Shown here: positions 1 to 13,062 of the stretch, one piece after another
How positions within the stretch are numbered: the stretch's first letter is position 1
Layout: each line of letters begins with the position of its first letter
Origin: Ianthella basta
Taxonomy: Eukaryota; Porifera; Demospongiae; Verongiida; Ianthellidae
DNA: 64,000 nucleotides
NCBI GenBank assembly: GCA_964019415.1
Contig: OZ025868.1
Location: 14,839,991 to 14,903,990 of the forward strand
Direction of reading: 5' to 3'
The notes under the pieces: model-generated
Told to the model about the DNA's origin: nothing
The model's database searches: none
Seen by the model: only the letters and a program-made list of their open reading frames with translations
Translations under genes and position numbers: made by a program

Positions 1-224
1 CCAACTGACCTTCAGCAATTTGCACTCTCTCTACTTTCAGTGATCACATGTGTTGGTTGAGATTTACCTTGTGATATTTGTGTAAAATTGCTGATGTGTA
101 TACAATGAGTGGGCACAAGTTGCAACTTGTACTGTGTGGTGGTTGATATATGTGGTCAGAAGACACCGTCACAGCAAGCAATCTATGAGCGGAGAATGTC
201 TTCTACTTTACCCCTTCTCTGCAG

Positions 225-2580
225 CTGCTCCTCCAGCTCCCTCTCCAGGCCCTACACACACTGAGCCTACCTCTCAACCCAGCATGACCTTGTGGGAAGC
301 AGCAGGTACGTTCTGTATACATACAGTAGGCAGTGTAATGTGTGTGTTTGTGCACTCTGTGGTCTTATGCCCATGCATGGGTATCAGTACATGGCACAGA
401 ACGGTCTGTTGGTGTGCACATATTAGTATGTGTTCATTGTGTTATGGTTGTTCGTGTAATGTCTCCCTCCTCTGTAGCTCTAATTCCCACTCAAGACAGC
501 ACTACCCAGAGTACACACACTGGGACAGCATGCAACCTACCTGTGTGTTCTGCTTGCAGTGAGGCTATATCCAGTAAGTGATAAAGTACACTTAGGACAT
601 TGTGCGTGCATGCGTGTGTGTGCGTGTGGGCGTGGGTGCGTGTGTGTGTGTGTGTGTGTGCAAGTTAACGTGCTTATGTGTCTACCAATGAATTCACTTC
701 ACTCTGGTATTCCTACTTTATCCCTTCTCTGCAGTTGCTCCTCCAGCTCCCTCTCTGGGTCCTACACACACTGAGCCTGCCTCTCAACCCAGCATGTCCT
801 TGTGGGAAGCAGCAGGTCAGTAACCAGGGTATAGAGTGTGGTTTCGTATTGCTGGGTGATGTGTGACCTTTTATACATATCACGTTTAAATACGGTATGA
901 CAATAATTGTGCCTAATGTATTGGTGGGTGCATTACATCAATAGAGGCATCAGATACTTGACTGTGGCATTATGTTTTTTGCACACAGAAAAGTAGCAAA
1001 GGTATCTCCACCAAACTGTACCAGACTAGTTACAGTACTAGGATATAGAGAACTGCTTAGAAACTGAGCCAAATACTTGAAGAAGATCGTAAATTTTGGA
1101 GAGACTCTCAACAGTACTTTTTGACTCTGTCAACAATAATTCTGTCTTTAGTTGGGGCAAGCCTGAGCGAGCCCCACACTAATCAGTTGTACAGCAATTT
1201 GTCAGCATATATATATCTGTCGTACGTCCGTTTGGGTCACGTGGGAAGTTTTGGCGTAAACTTTTTGGACATGGGGAACTGCAACACATGCAGTACCGTA
1301 TATTTCTATTCACAGGCAATAATATGGCTGCCATTCACAAACCTCCAGAATATTAGCCAGGGAATACTTTCAACATCAGTTTAAACGAACAAAATGCGGG
1401 CAAATTACCTAACTACTATCCAGTCGACGACCACTGGCACCCACAAGCCCTCACACGACTCCTTTAGCTTCAGACCTTCAACTATGCTTAGAGATGACAC
1501 CTCAGGCACAGACTAGCTGTGGAGATATCCGGCATGACTACACAGACATTTTACTTTTCCAATTTATCAGCTTTAGCAACTTTACCATTCACTATTCTGT
1601 GCTAGTTGTGTTGCTCAGTGTTGATTGCCACCACAGTGTAGCCTTCCATTTTCGCTGCAGCTGTTCTCCCAACTCACATGAGCCCTGAACAGTGTACACC
1701 AAATGTGTCAAGAAGCAACCACTCAGTATGTTCATGTCCTACTAAAGTTACCTCAAGTAAGTGGCGAAGCAGGGCAGTGTGTGGTGTGGGTATGTGGTAT
1801 AGCTGAGTACATGTGTGATATGTGGTTCTGCGTGTACGTAGGTGTGTATTAATATGTAATATAGGGTCTACATGTGTTCATGCATGTGCCATGTGTTGTA
1901 CATAGGTTTGTAAGAGGTACACTCTATGGTGGTAGACTGTGTGTTATATTATTATACTATACTATACTATACTATACTATACTATACTATACTATACTAT
2001 ACTGGATATCATTACCTGTAGCCGCTCTTAACCAACTGGATGACAGGCCAACTTTGAGCGACCTTGATGATAAGGTGGTTAAGAGTGTGTCAAACAAGTG
2101 GTTCTCCACTGGCCTGGAGTTGAACATTGAGAAGAATGTCCTGGAAACCATCCAGATGTCTGGTAGAAACACTGAACAATCCTGCCATGAGATGTTCAGG
2201 GGCTGGCTTGCTAAAGAGCAGGGCTGTGGGGCTCTCCCCAGGACATGGTCTAGTGTATTGCATGCGGTAGAGAACAGCTGTGGCAGTGAAGTGAGCCAAG
2301 AGCTGAGTGAACTCCTTCACCAGAGACTAAAGAGAGTAAACAACCCGTCAACATGTGTACCTCACAGTGGGACTACCTCTTGTGAGTGATGATGTACATG
2401 ACAAGTGGTTGTGTGTGTGTGTGCGTGTGCATGTGTGTGTGCATGTGTGCGTGCGTGCGTGCGTGCGTGCGTGTGTTTGATGTGTATATACAGTATGAGT
2501 ATAGTATGAGAGATGTTCAAGTGGTATAGTAAGTATGGGTGGTATAGTATTATGTTTGTATGTGTCCATGTGCATGCGTG

Positions 2581-2624
<44 letters not shown>

Positions 2625-5385
2625 CGATGTGTGTAAACAGTAAGAGTTCAGCATGAGATGTTCACGTGCTATAGTAAGTGTGGGGGGTATACTATTATGT
2701 TTGTATGTATCCATGTATGTTGCCTTTGTGCTTGTTAATGTTAATTGTTTTCTTTATTTGTGCACATTTTTGTGAGTTTAAGTAGTGTACATTTAGTTTC
2801 ACTATTCGTGGCTATGGGCCAACATGTTAGTCAGTATCTGTATACTGAATACTACGTAACTGCGCACCTGTATTGTGGGTCCTTCTTGCTCTGTAACCAA
2901 AAGGCACAATTGTAGTTGTTGCACCACATGGGAAGCAAACGCATTTATGTTGACTAGGTTATGGAAGAATGAATGAATGAGTGAATGTACAGACTCAGTA
3001 CTTCATGATATGTATGAAACACTCCGTAACAATTACTCTACACTGCAGTTACTCCTCCAACTCCGTCTCTGGACACTACGCACACTGACACTGCCCCTCC
3101 GTCCAACTTGTCTTTGTTGACTGCAGCAGGTAAGCAGGCAGGCTGAGTATTGTGTGTTTGTGTGTGTGTTATTGTATCTGTGCATGGGTATGGGTACTTG
3201 GGTGTCTGTGTGTTTTGCTGTGAACTCGGTTGTACAGAAACTGTGTGTATTTTCTAGGGACACTTTGGTACATTGTGTGTCAGGTGAATTATTTAGCTTT
3301 GTCGCTTTGTGATGAACGTATCTGTGCATTAAGTGCCTTACTTTCTCTACAGATCATCCAGATCATCTTATACTGTTCAGAACATATGTGAGCAGAGCAG
3401 CTGCCAGCAATGGACGGGCAGTTCTTGAAGGAGTGGGACTTGACTCAGCCACAATCACAGCATGCTTCACAAGCCATCCGCAGAACGAGGAGGAAGCCGT
3501 ACAAACAGGACTTACTAAATGGAAAGATGGTGAAGGCCGCCAACCCCCCACATGGTCAGTGCTTCTGAAAGCAATGGCATTTGCAAGAATTGCCCAACAG
3601 CATGTTAATGGGCTGAAAAAGGAACTTGGACAGATTGGTATGTACGTATGTCAACGTCGTTTTGTATTAGTGAGCAGCATGTGAATGTGTATTGGTAATT
3701 TGTGTGTGTGTGTGTATGTGTGTGGGCATGTGCATGTGTGTGTGTGTGCATGTGTGTATTGTGTGTGTATTTGTGTGTGTTATATGCATGAATGTATGTC
3801 CATGCTTGTACGTATGTACTTGTATGTGCCTGTGTGTGCACTTGCATCTATTAATCTGTTTGTCTGTGATTAAAGATTTTAAGATTTTCTACATGTCACT
3901 GCTGTTTTACATGAAAACATGACGAAACGTCATATCACATGATCCCATGTTCACATTAATTCTCAAGTATGCGTGCAATGTTTTACGGCTAGACCCTTAC
4001 TAGCTGTAAGAAATAATTATTATTGATTACCACACTTTTCACTCTTTTTTGCTTGTCAGCCGTTTTGTGAGTTGAATTGTGTAGAATGACGTCTTGTGCA
4101 GCTATGAGAATGCCTGTTTTGTGGGATTGTTAGTCTTCCATAAAGTAAAACCGTTTGTGAGTGATAGTAAGCCTTGTGCTTACCATGTTGTTCCTAGCCT
4201 TTTTGATGTATGTATACACCAGATGCCTTCATTCACGTGGCTAGAGATTGGCAAGGTATTGCTGAATCAATCAAGTAGACTTTGGGATGTTTTTGTCTAG
4301 TCTGTCAGCTATAGAATCTTTGCAACCGGTGCAGCCAAGGAAGAAGAGACCAGTAAGCCGACACTTCTGTTTTACTTGCTGGCAATTTTATGATCCAGGA
4401 AAGGACCTACGTAAGAGCCACTATAGCTCTTAGCCTATTTGTTCAACCGCCGACTACATTCATTGTATAAAGTTTTGGTCACTACGTGGTAAAATTGCCT
4501 TTCTGGTCACACAGCAAAATGGTCTGTAACTTTTGAAGTTCGTCGCTTGATTGTGTGGCACAAGAACAACCAGCAGAGCATGACGAGAATCCAAAATGAT
4601 GACCAGATGACTGCTAGATATGCTGTGAAAAGGTTGTACCATTCCTCCATTCTTGGCAGCCAAATGAAGGGAAAGTTTGTCTTGATGCAAATATGTATCA
4701 TTGGGCCTTGAGCGCATACCACTGTTTTGTCACGCCGTAAAAGTTCCCCCCGCCAAAATGGTTCCGCCGGGCCAAAAACGGCAGAAAATGGCTGCCGTAA
4801 TGGTTCCGCCGTAGTGACAAAGTCCCTTTCGTCTCCCGATATTCGTTGTTGTGGTGGATCTTGAGCGCGCAGCGAAGACATGTCAGCTGAAATCGTCTAT
4901 TCATTGAACAAAATCGTCTACTCATCGAACGAAATCGCCTATAAATCGAACCAAAGCGCCCATCTAATGAACGAAATCGGCCTTTCATCGAACGAAACAT
5001 GTTATCCTGGATTGAGAAAGCGTCCCAGCCTAGGGAAAGACGTCAGGGTACAAGTACACGACGAATCTGCCCGTCAATCCGCGCTGGCGTTGGTAATTTA
5101 GCAGAGGGGGAACCATTTCGGTTGCCGTTTCAGTTCCGCGGGGGGCCAAATTTGGCATGACAGTTTGACGCAAATTTGCATCTATTGGCAATAATGGGTT
5201 AAGTATTCTTTGTACGCTATTCTAACGTTTCACACTGATGTTTGGGGCTAGGCGTGTATGGTAATCTTAAGAATTAAGATCTCTGTTACCTCTGTGAGTG
5301 TGCCCTTGTGTGTTTGCTTCCAATTATTACTGCTTACACACTGCCTTCTCTCTCCTTCATTGCTCCTCTCTACTCAGGACCATGA
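225..5385 (+). CDS. Gene A: Death-domain protein with Pro/Thr-rich linkers (3' part)
   Basis: Spliced model, exons 225-305, 478-573, 735-815, 1661-1756, 2022-2381, 3049-3129, 3353-3637 and 5378-5385. Every internal boundary is AG/GT and phase 1, so the exons form a modular set and stay in frame. The short exons encode Pro/Thr/Ser-rich linkers; 225-305 and 735-815 are near-duplicates. Exon 2022-2381 encodes a Death domain, recognisable by the W near its start (NKWFSTG), the WLAKEQG segment and the late TWSSVL motif. Exon 3353-3637 encodes a second Death-type domain (TKWKDG, TWSVLLKAM). The last exon adds two residues and a stop, exactly as in paralogue gene B. The 5' part lies outside the window, so I cannot say whether a ZU5 domain precedes it. 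Death domains mediate homotypic assembly of signalling complexes in the cytoplasm; the role of this protein is inferred. Whether all linker exons are used in one transcript is unknown. Confidence 0.72.
1956..2000. repeat. (ACTAT)n pentanucleotide repeat, about 9 units
   Basis: Perfect 5-bp tandem repeat in the gene A intron, ending about 20 bp before the acceptor of the Death-domain exon. The paralogous position in gene B carries a longer tract (20396-20480). Confidence 0.95.
2409..2625. repeat. GT/GTGC-rich microsatellite stretches
   Basis: Two (GT)n-rich tracts in the intron after the Death-domain exon of gene A, separated by about 100 bp. A much longer tract occupies the same position in gene B. 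Confidence 0.85.
4728..5162. mobile_element. MITE family 1, copy 1 (4-bp target duplication)
   Basis: A 435-bp non-autonomous element with imperfect terminal inverted repeats (TGTCACGCCG... and ...TTTGGCATGACA), flanked by GTTT at 4724-4727 and 5163-5166. It contains five tandem 21-bp units at 4889-4993. A second copy lies at 38592-39048 with its own 4-bp duplication, so the ends and the target length are supported twice. Superfamily not recognised. It sits in the last intron of gene A. Confidence 0.85.
4889..4993. repeat. Five 21-bp tandem repeats inside MITE family 1
   Basis: Units start at 4889, 4910, 4931, 4952 and 4973. Each follows the pattern GAAATCG...(T)GAAC with substitutions between units. 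Confidence 0.85.
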
Positions 5386-5828
5386 CTTGGTTGGTTGAAG
5401 CAGTGCTCACAGCAATGACATTGTACATTTGCCTCACCTGTTTTGTACACTCGCAGTGTGTGTGTAGTTTGAGTATTTATATCTATTTTGTATTGGTCAC
5501 AAAGTTTGGTTTTTGGTTTAGGAACTACATGACATCCTTGGAACTACTTGCTGTATTCTAGTATTAATTTGTATTACTTGCACTGTATATATTTATCTCT
5601 ACGCAGTGTTTGTAATACTTGTACTCATTTTGTTTAATATTTACACCAACTTTCACCTCATGAGTTCACCGTTGTACAATGTCATGTACGCGTTGTACAG
5701 TCGTATGCGTAGTTGGACTCTGAATATATAATAATTATAATTATTGTTCATGAACATCAGCCAGCAATGCCGGCCTGCATGAGCTTCATCCACAATAGCT
5801 CAAAGAGCTTAATTAACAAAAGTAATTC
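5386..5828. other. Intergenic stretch after gene A
   Basis: AT-rich sequence containing the 3' untranslated region of gene A and then sequence with no recognisable gene or repeat. Confidence 0.5.
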
Positions 5829-5840
5829 AAAGGTACGTAT

Positions 5841-6928
5841 ATCAATCAATCAATGCACATGAGGGTTTTATCTCCCATGTGGGAGGTCACCCTAGGCCTA
5901 ATATACAACAGGAGTTTCTAGAAAATAATGTCATAACTCAGTTTATAAAATATATATAAAGTTAAGCAAAATTATTAGTCCACCTCATTCTAGGTCTTCC
6001 TTGAGGGCGCTTTCCTGGAACCTCACCATCATACACTATCTTCGTCACTCTACTGCTGCTCATCTCCTCTAATCTTTGCTTCCACTTCTGCTGCCGTCTA
6101 TTTACAAGATCCAAAACTCCCTCCTGCCTCAATCTGCCCCTAAGATCCACACCCCCTCTATCCATCTTAACACTCTCATTTGTGTAGCCTGTATTCTTCC
6201 CTTATGTCTTGCCTGCAATCACACCCGTAGGTCAGTGTGGGAATCACTGTAGCATTCACCCCCCTCAGTTTTGTCCCCTTTGTCAATTCCTTCCTTCCCA
6301 GCACTGTGCTTCCAATTGCCCCCACCATCCTCGACGCCATTCCTATTCTCTGCTTCACCTCACTGTCCATACTCCCATCACTACTGATCATTGTCCCCAA
6401 GTACTTCATCTCCTTTACTTGTTCCACTCTCTCACCCTTAACTTTGACATTACACACCTCATGCTTTCTTCCAACTCTCATAACCCTCATCTTTTGCCAG
6501 TTTGTCTTCATTCCCCATTCATCCAATCTCTCATTCAGCTCCTGCAAATTGTGTTGTAGTGCTTTCTCAGTCTCCGCCAGCATCAACAGGTCATCTGCAA
6601 ATAATAATACCTCCAACTGCCCTGTAGATAGCTGTACACTGCCATAGAACTTCTTTCTTGCTTCTGTCACTATTCTGTCAATAAAGATGTTAAAAAGCCA
6701 CGGGGATAGGGGACAACCCTGCCTTACTCCACTCTTAACCTGAAATCGTAATGATTCCCTTCCTCCTACTCTCACTCTCGCCCAACCATCTTCATATAGA
6801 CTCTAAACTGCTACTAACAACTTTCCACTCAGACCATAATCCTTCAGAGCCACCCACAGCTCCTCTCTGCTTACACTATCATAGGCTTTCTCCAAATCTA
6901 CGAATGCTGCATATACCAGGTAAGATAT
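5841..6928 (-). mobile_element. 5'-truncated non-LTR retrotransposon (LINE), dead
   Basis: Reading on the minus strand, the fragment enters in mid reverse transcriptase (AFVDLEKAYDSVSREELW), hits an in-frame stop near 6800, continues through GVRQGCPLSPWLFNIFID and the catalytic FADD box near 6590-6600, shifts frame near 6170, and ends with the C-terminal GKRPQGRPRMRW motif common in LINE ORF2 proteins. The 3' end is a short ATTG repeat (5843-5854 on the plus strand). A 12-bp duplication with one mismatch flanks it: 5829-5840 and 6929-6940. Stop, frameshift and 5' truncation make it inactive. Clade not assigned. Confidence 0.88.
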
Positions 6929-7198
6929 AAAGGTATGTATAATAAGCTATAATATATAAATATTAATTTTGGTCACAATTAAGTGAAATGTGTGAGTGCT
7001 TGTTGTATACATTTACGTCATATATAATATTATGTATTATACGTGTGTACATGTGTTGTATGCATTGTATGACAGTGTACATGTATTATTAATTGTGTGT
7101 TGTGAGTTTTGTATAACATGTGTACATGTGTTTTGTACGTATACATGTTGCTGTCCTTTTTTGTGTGTGAAGATTGTATTCACTTCACTCTGTCCCAG

Positions 7199-7592
<394 letters not shown>

Positions 7593-8079
7593 TGGGACGT
7601 ACAGGTGATAGTGACTACACAACCTGTCAGCCTGCCACAATATGTTCAATACAGCCCTACATATAATTATTTGCACACATTTTACATTTAGAATCATGTT
7701 TACATTACCATTACATTCCTCTATGCTGGTAACACTAATTATAATATTTATACAGTGGAACCTGCATAATCCGACTACTGTGTAATCCAGAGTTCTCTGC
7801 AAACCGACTTGTATTTGGAGTTTTGCTGCTAAAGATAGCATACATTATGGTTCTTGATAATCTGACAATCTCTGTAATCCAACATACTTCTTGATCACCG
7901 TCGTACGTTGGATTACACAGGTTCTACTGTAGTATATATAGTATTATATATATAATCTCCTCTATGCTAACAACACTGATTATATAGCCCAGTCCAGCTG
8001 CTCTTCTTTCCACCACTTGTAGCCTATCCTTTACTGACTCTGCAGCTGTTATACTGTCTTTGTGACAATGTGTCCTCAG

Positions 8080-8512
8080 ATTAGAGATGGTAACTGTCTC
8101 AATTTCCACATCATTTTGGATGACCCAGCTGGTAACAGCTATATACAGGTATGAAGAGTAGAGGACCAACTCTGTGTTCTCTAACACATGCACTGTACAA
8201 GTGACCTTGTGAAAGGACAGTGATGTGACTCATCACCCATCTAGCTACCCCTCACTTCTACCTTCCTCGCCCTCTGCCCGGCCCTCCTCATACCCTCACC
8301 TCTGCCCTCCTCACCCCCCTCCACTCTCATTACCCTCACTTCCACACTTCCCACACTCACTCTATACACTCTCCTCATTCTTCCCTCCACCCTCCTCACC
8401 CCATCAGAATGTGTATGCCCCTGAAGAAGACCCTGAGCTGAAGGTGGAACACTACACACAATCACCTGATCAGAATGAGCTGCTTGGATTGGATCAGATG
8501 AATGTGGACTGA
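8080..8512 (+). pseudogene. ZPR1: ZPR1 copy 1: last two exons only
   Basis: Exon 8080-8148 ([20 protein letters not shown]) and terminal exon 8408-8512 ([19 protein letters not shown]) match exons 12 and 13 of the intact gene at 29288-36931 in length, splice sites and frame. Upstream exons are missing except for the exon-8 inverted repeat at 7199-7592, so this is a remnant of a segmental duplication. The surviving exons are open, consistent with a young duplication. Confidence 0.88.
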
Positions 8513-8760
8513 ACTCTGAACAGAAGCTGAAGCACAACTAGCTAGTTAGCTGGGTTGTGTCTAGCTAGCACACCTTTAGCTGCATGTAGCTATGCTAGTT
8601 ATGTGTGTATAGAGCTAGCTAGGTATGAACTATATTTTAAGATGTACAATTATATATAGCTACCGCAAAATACACAATGTAATAGTATGTATTCATGCAA
8701 TGTGGCATGGCTTAGCTACCATTGATCATGAACTTGCAACGGGAACGGAAACCGATTAAA

Positions 8761-9344
8761 ATGGCTGAACCAATTGCAGGGGACACTCCGTGTCTGTGTA
8801 CACGTCCCGAGCTGTCTGAGTTCTCAAGGTTTTTAGAGGATTCTGAATATCCGACTGCAAGTAAAGGTGAGATTATACGTAGCTGGCTAGCTGTGCTCGT
8901 ATACTTTGAAGTACGCTCCACCGCATAATTTATGATTTTCTAGTTCTCCGTTTCCTGTTCTTATATCTCTCAGCCCTGAAATCCCTCCACCTTGACGAGC
9001 ACATTCTATCGGCCGCGGAGTGTGCAGAATGTGCCAGACAGGGGTGGTGTTGGTACAAACGCACTGCCATTGTCATAGCGGCCAAGCCTCCACACGATGT
9101 CCAGCGGACACTGAACATTATTCGTGAACAGTCTGCGATGGCTAATGATTCTTATGACTTAAAAACGTTTACAGAACTCCTCAAAGGTAAGACCAACAGT
9201 TCAGGTATAGATTTATATAACAAGGTTATAAATGGTGTTGTGACGGTATGCAAGTGGGTGCTTGAGTTCCAGCCATGTCAACAGCCACTGCACTGTGATA
9301 TGTGTCCTGTCAGCATGCCTCTGACATCCAGCGATGCAGAATAG
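8761..9344 (+). CDS. Gene C1: shared 5' exons of the CARD-exon locus
   Basis: Exon 1 is 8761-8866: a start in ttaaaATGGCTG, 35 codons, then AAAG/gtgaga, phase 1. Exon 2 is 8974-9186: acceptor ctctcag, 213 bp, phase 1 to phase 1, ending AAAG/gtaaga. Exon 2 encodes a Cys/Trp-bearing helical stretch (SAAECAECARQGWCWYKRTA, then PPHDVQRTLNIIREQS) ending FTELLK. Three copies exist (here, 27768 and 37180), always directly after a ZPR1 3' end. If the second donor is ignored the frame reads on to a stop at 9344, at a codon that is Trp in the other copies. If it is used, its phase fits the acceptors of the CARD-like exons downstream, giving ...FTELLK-V-LSTLWQEK..., which reads as CARD helices 1-2. Function is not recognised; a CARD adaptor is inferred. 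Confidence 0.55.
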
Positions 9345-9406
9345 TGTGCACACAATTCCATTCTAATATTTGAGCAAGTTAATGTAGTTTATGTCCATGA
9401 AGTGAT

Positions 9407-10336
9407 GAGGTAACCCAGGGTGTTTCCGATTAATGTTTCACGTTGACAAATTCTTTTAAAGAGTGCTCTTGATCTAAGAAATGAATAGCTAGCTAATCAA
9501 GGTTATTGGTCCTACTATGTGTGTGGTGCGACTCACAGAAAATCTGCATGGATCAGTTGCTCGCTTCCTTTGTAAAACTAAGTTTTAGAAAGCATGTCGA
9601 AATTCAGGAAATTGCTAATTTACGTGGTATTTCCAATCAATGGCTAAACGTAGCTGAAGACGATTGCATTTGCACTGGCGTTGGTCATAGTGGTGCGACT
9701 ATGCGATGAGAAGCAGGGTACATTGCTTGGAGTTGTAAAGTCAACCTTCCAAGGTTACCTCAAGTGGTTTGAACTTGGACCACGGGACAAGTCATTTGCT
9801 ACAGTATCAATGAAAATGAATTAAAATGCAGCGCCAATTGCATCAATAAGCTAAGAACTGGTTGACAGTATTCCAATTGTCTTAACCAATTGGTTTAGAG
9901 AGGCACACACGAACACCATGAGTCACAACAACAGCATGTGTATGCTGAAGTATTTTCGCAGCAACTCCTAACTAGACTTTGCTCTTGCTCTACCGCTGGG
10001 GGGAGAGCCTGCTTGGAAGGGGATACTGATAGTCAGTGAAGGTTGTAGTGTACTCCAACACAGTTATGGCTGGGCGAGGGATGTATGAAGGATAAATTCA
10101 AAGTTTCGTCCCATTAACATAGTGGCTTATCACCCTACTGCTTCTAAAGGTGACAACCAACTGGCGTACTAGAAGCAAGCGCCCAACTTCACTGCCAGTT
10201 ATGTTGTAGCTAAGTGTTGTCACTAGCGACATAGCACTGTAGTTGTGCTCGTAAGAGTAGTGTTTAGTGGTTAAGGACTGCTTTCTTTTTGGGTGATCGG
10301 ATAAACCCTGTGATCAGAATTACCCCGGGTTACCTT
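9407..10336. mobile_element. 930-bp inverted-repeat insertion in array 1
   Basis: Other units run uninterrupted through this point. Ends are similar in inverted orientation (GAGGTAACCCAGGGT and AAGGTAACCCGGGGT when reversed) and an AT duplication is possible at 9405-9406 and 10337-10338. No transposase was recognised inside. Confidence 0.65.
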
Positions 10337-11005
10337 ATTGTGTGTGTAGCAATGGTGTAGGTTTCACACCTGCTAACATTTCTCAACCAGTGTTGAAACT
10401 TCCATGGATTAATGGACCCTTGTCAACACCTTAGTGAACTGGCTACACTGATTTAATAATCAACTTTAGAAACAACAAAGTCAAATGGTAGTGTTCAATC
10501 CATGTTCTTTCCTGTACCTTCATTACCCCTTCATGTAAGTAGGTGTTGGTACAGCCAAGAGGATCTTTACACACATTTAATTTGAAGCCAGTTTGGGTTT
10601 GTCACATATGTTATTCAGTTTTCTGGGTAAAGGTTTATCATTGATTAGTGGCTGTCATTCTAGTGAAGTGACGTAAGGTCTTCTATGAACATGTTTCTGC
10701 CTATTTGTTATGGAATGAATGCAAGATTCGTACATGATCTCGTGTGTTATCTCACATCAACCACTGTAGAATTGTCACTAACACTGTTGTCATCCCTGCC
10801 TCCAATTGACATTTTGTGTCTCTTGTCTGGTTATTGTAGTGTCATGTTCCTTTGTTTACACTATGCATTGGCTCCTGGTGACTCCACCAGTCTTTGCACA
10901 ACCTTTACACTGTGACCTGTAACAATACATGTCTGCCTCACATGTACATCACTAGGTTATATTGAGCACTTCCATACACTGTTCACTTAACACTTGTCCA
11001 TGTAG

Positions 11006-11196
11006 TGCTATCAACTCTGTGGCAGGAGAAGATGATCACAGAACAAGACTTGGAAGATTTGAAAATGACTTATGTTGATTTCAATCGCTTGGTTCTTATT
11101 CAATGTACAAAGCCGAATGATGTGATGACCAGAACAGCTGAACTTCTGGATGGTGTAAATGAAACGCGTTGTGCCAATATATTGAGAGGTCAGTGA
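11006..11196 (+). CDS. CARD-like terminal exon, array 1 copy 1
   Basis: Acceptor tccatgtag, phase 1, reading LSTLWQEKMITEQDLEDL, then variable segment KMTYVDFNR, then LVLIQCTKPNDV. It ends ILRGQ with stop at 11194-11196. The sequence AG/GTCAGTGAG at 11187-11196 could also serve as a phase-1 donor. The ITEQDLEDL motif resembles helix 2 of CARD domains. Fully open. Confidence 0.65.
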
Positions 11197-12874
11197 GTAG
11201 TGTCTATTTGTTGTTTATGTTATTGCTGTGTGTTGTCTTTTGTCTACAATGTCTGTGCAGTTCACTGTGACATTTCTTAGACACTGTCTACAATAACCTT
11301 AAGGCTGTTATGGCACCTAAGCCATTGCAAGTGTTAAGTGAAAACGTGCGGTGAGTGCATCCCACGCAGTCAGTATGATGTACCAAATTCTGAGCAAGAA
11401 CCAGCCAGCTCTGACCTTTAGGATGCACAGGGTGTCTTTAACACAAGGAATACGGAATAGCGGGATAGCATGTTAAAATGGCGGACGTCTCGTACACGAA
11501 CAAGTGTTCGCTGGTGTGAGTTTCTGCCTAGAAAGGTTCAAAGTTTGAACGAAGCAAAATGAAATGGGTATATTGACAACTCGTCGGAAATGGTTCATGC
11601 AGAAATGTTTCTTCGAATGAAAACAGCAGCTAATTGCAGTTTCCTTGCAGATAAACTCGAGAAAGTCACCAGAGGCTCCGTCTCTATGAACCCATCCACC
11701 ATCCACTCAACGGGGGGAACCTCCACCGCTCGCCCAAGTAGAGCTTCATCCTATCTTATGTTCCAATGCAACAACAGCTACATGTACACCACAAGTCTTG
11801 TCCTCAAAACTCGCTGCACACCTTTACTCACACAGAATCACCTTGTTTTCGCTCACACATCGGTGGATTTCCACCATCTGTATGTTGTTGCCAAACACGA
11901 AGTCTGTACTTTAACGCCATTTTCCCGTAACTGCAATAAGGGGCACGGTTTAGACACACACGAGTTTCTACAGAATTGAACGTGCATTTTGCCTATCGTT
12001 TGTATACATGAAAGGGCCACACAGCCGCCGCTGGATTTGACGTAATAGGTGTGAAATTCCCTAGGCCTTGCGTGCAAGTGGCTTATTGGTCATGCGTCCA
12101 ATGACCCCTTCCCATAAGGGGAAAGGGGGTGAGGTACCATTGTGTACATTGACCTGTGCATGGCTTAACTATAGTAGTACTCCAAATATAATACTTAGGA
12201 TGGCTCGTTAACACCTACAATTATGCTAATTATGGGTGTGAAGTATTTCTGAAGTCCATGGGCAAATGGTCCAGCATGCAAGGTTGATGAAGCAGCATGA
12301 CCTGTGCTGTTCACATCTGGTGTTCACACACTTCCATTCTAGTCTTTGAGCAACCTAAGGTAGTTTATGTCCATGAGGTAGTATTGTGTGTGTAGCAATA
12401 GTGTAGGTTTCACACCTGCTGACATTTCTCAACCAGTGTTGAAACTTCCATGGGTTAGTAGGCCCTTGTAAACAGCTTAGTGAACTGGCTACACAGATTT
12501 TATAATCATTAAAGTTTTCATTGATTAGTAACTGCCATTCTAGTGAAGTGACGTAAGGTCTTCTATGAACATGTTTCTGCCCTATTTGTTATAGAACAAA
12601 TGCAGGATTTGTACATGATCTTGTATGTTATCTAACATCAACCACTGTAGAATTGTCAGTACTACTGTCATCAATGCCTATAATTGACATTTTGTGTCTC
12701 TCGTCTGGTTCCATGTTCCCTTGTTTACACTATGCATTGGCTCCTGGTGACTCCACCAGTCTTTGCACAACCTTTACACTGTGACCTGTAGCAATTCATG
12801 TCTGCCTCACATGTACATCACTAGGTTATATTGAGTACTTTCATACATTGTTCACTTACCACTTGTCCATGTAG

Positions 12875-13062
12875 TGCTATCAACTCTGTACCAGGAGAAG
12901 ATGATCACAGAACAAGACTTGGAAGATTTAACAAAATGTTTTATTACTTTCAATCGCTTGGTTCGTATTCAATGTACAAAACCACCTGATGTGATGACCA
13001 GAACAGCTGAACTTCTGGATGATGTAAATGAAAGGCATTGTGCCAAAAAATTGAGAGGTTAG
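12875..13062 (+). CDS. CARD-like terminal exon, array 1 copy 2
   Basis: Same acceptor and phase. Variable segment TKCFITFNR; LVRIQCTKPPDV; DVNERHCAKKLRG then stop (TAG directly after RG, not RGQ-stop). One of the most diverged copies, yet open over its full length. Confidence 0.62.

Noticed and set aside
1874-2021. Upstream extension of the Death-domain reading frame through YYTILYYTIL repeats
   Set aside because: This is the intronic (ACTAT)n tract read in an open frame; an acceptor at 2020-2021 defines the exon, and the paralogue shows the same arrangement.
4889-4993. CRISPR-like array of 21-bp repeats
   Set aside because: Contiguous tandem units without spacers, inside a eukaryotic MITE.
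6209-6647. Plus-strand ORFs rich in Pro/Ser/Leu
   Set aside because: Antisense shadows of the LINE reverse transcriptase.
9187-9204. 18-bp intron (gtaagaccaacagttcag) in gene C exon 2
   Set aside because: Too short to be spliced; either the frame reads through or the donor joins a distant acceptor.
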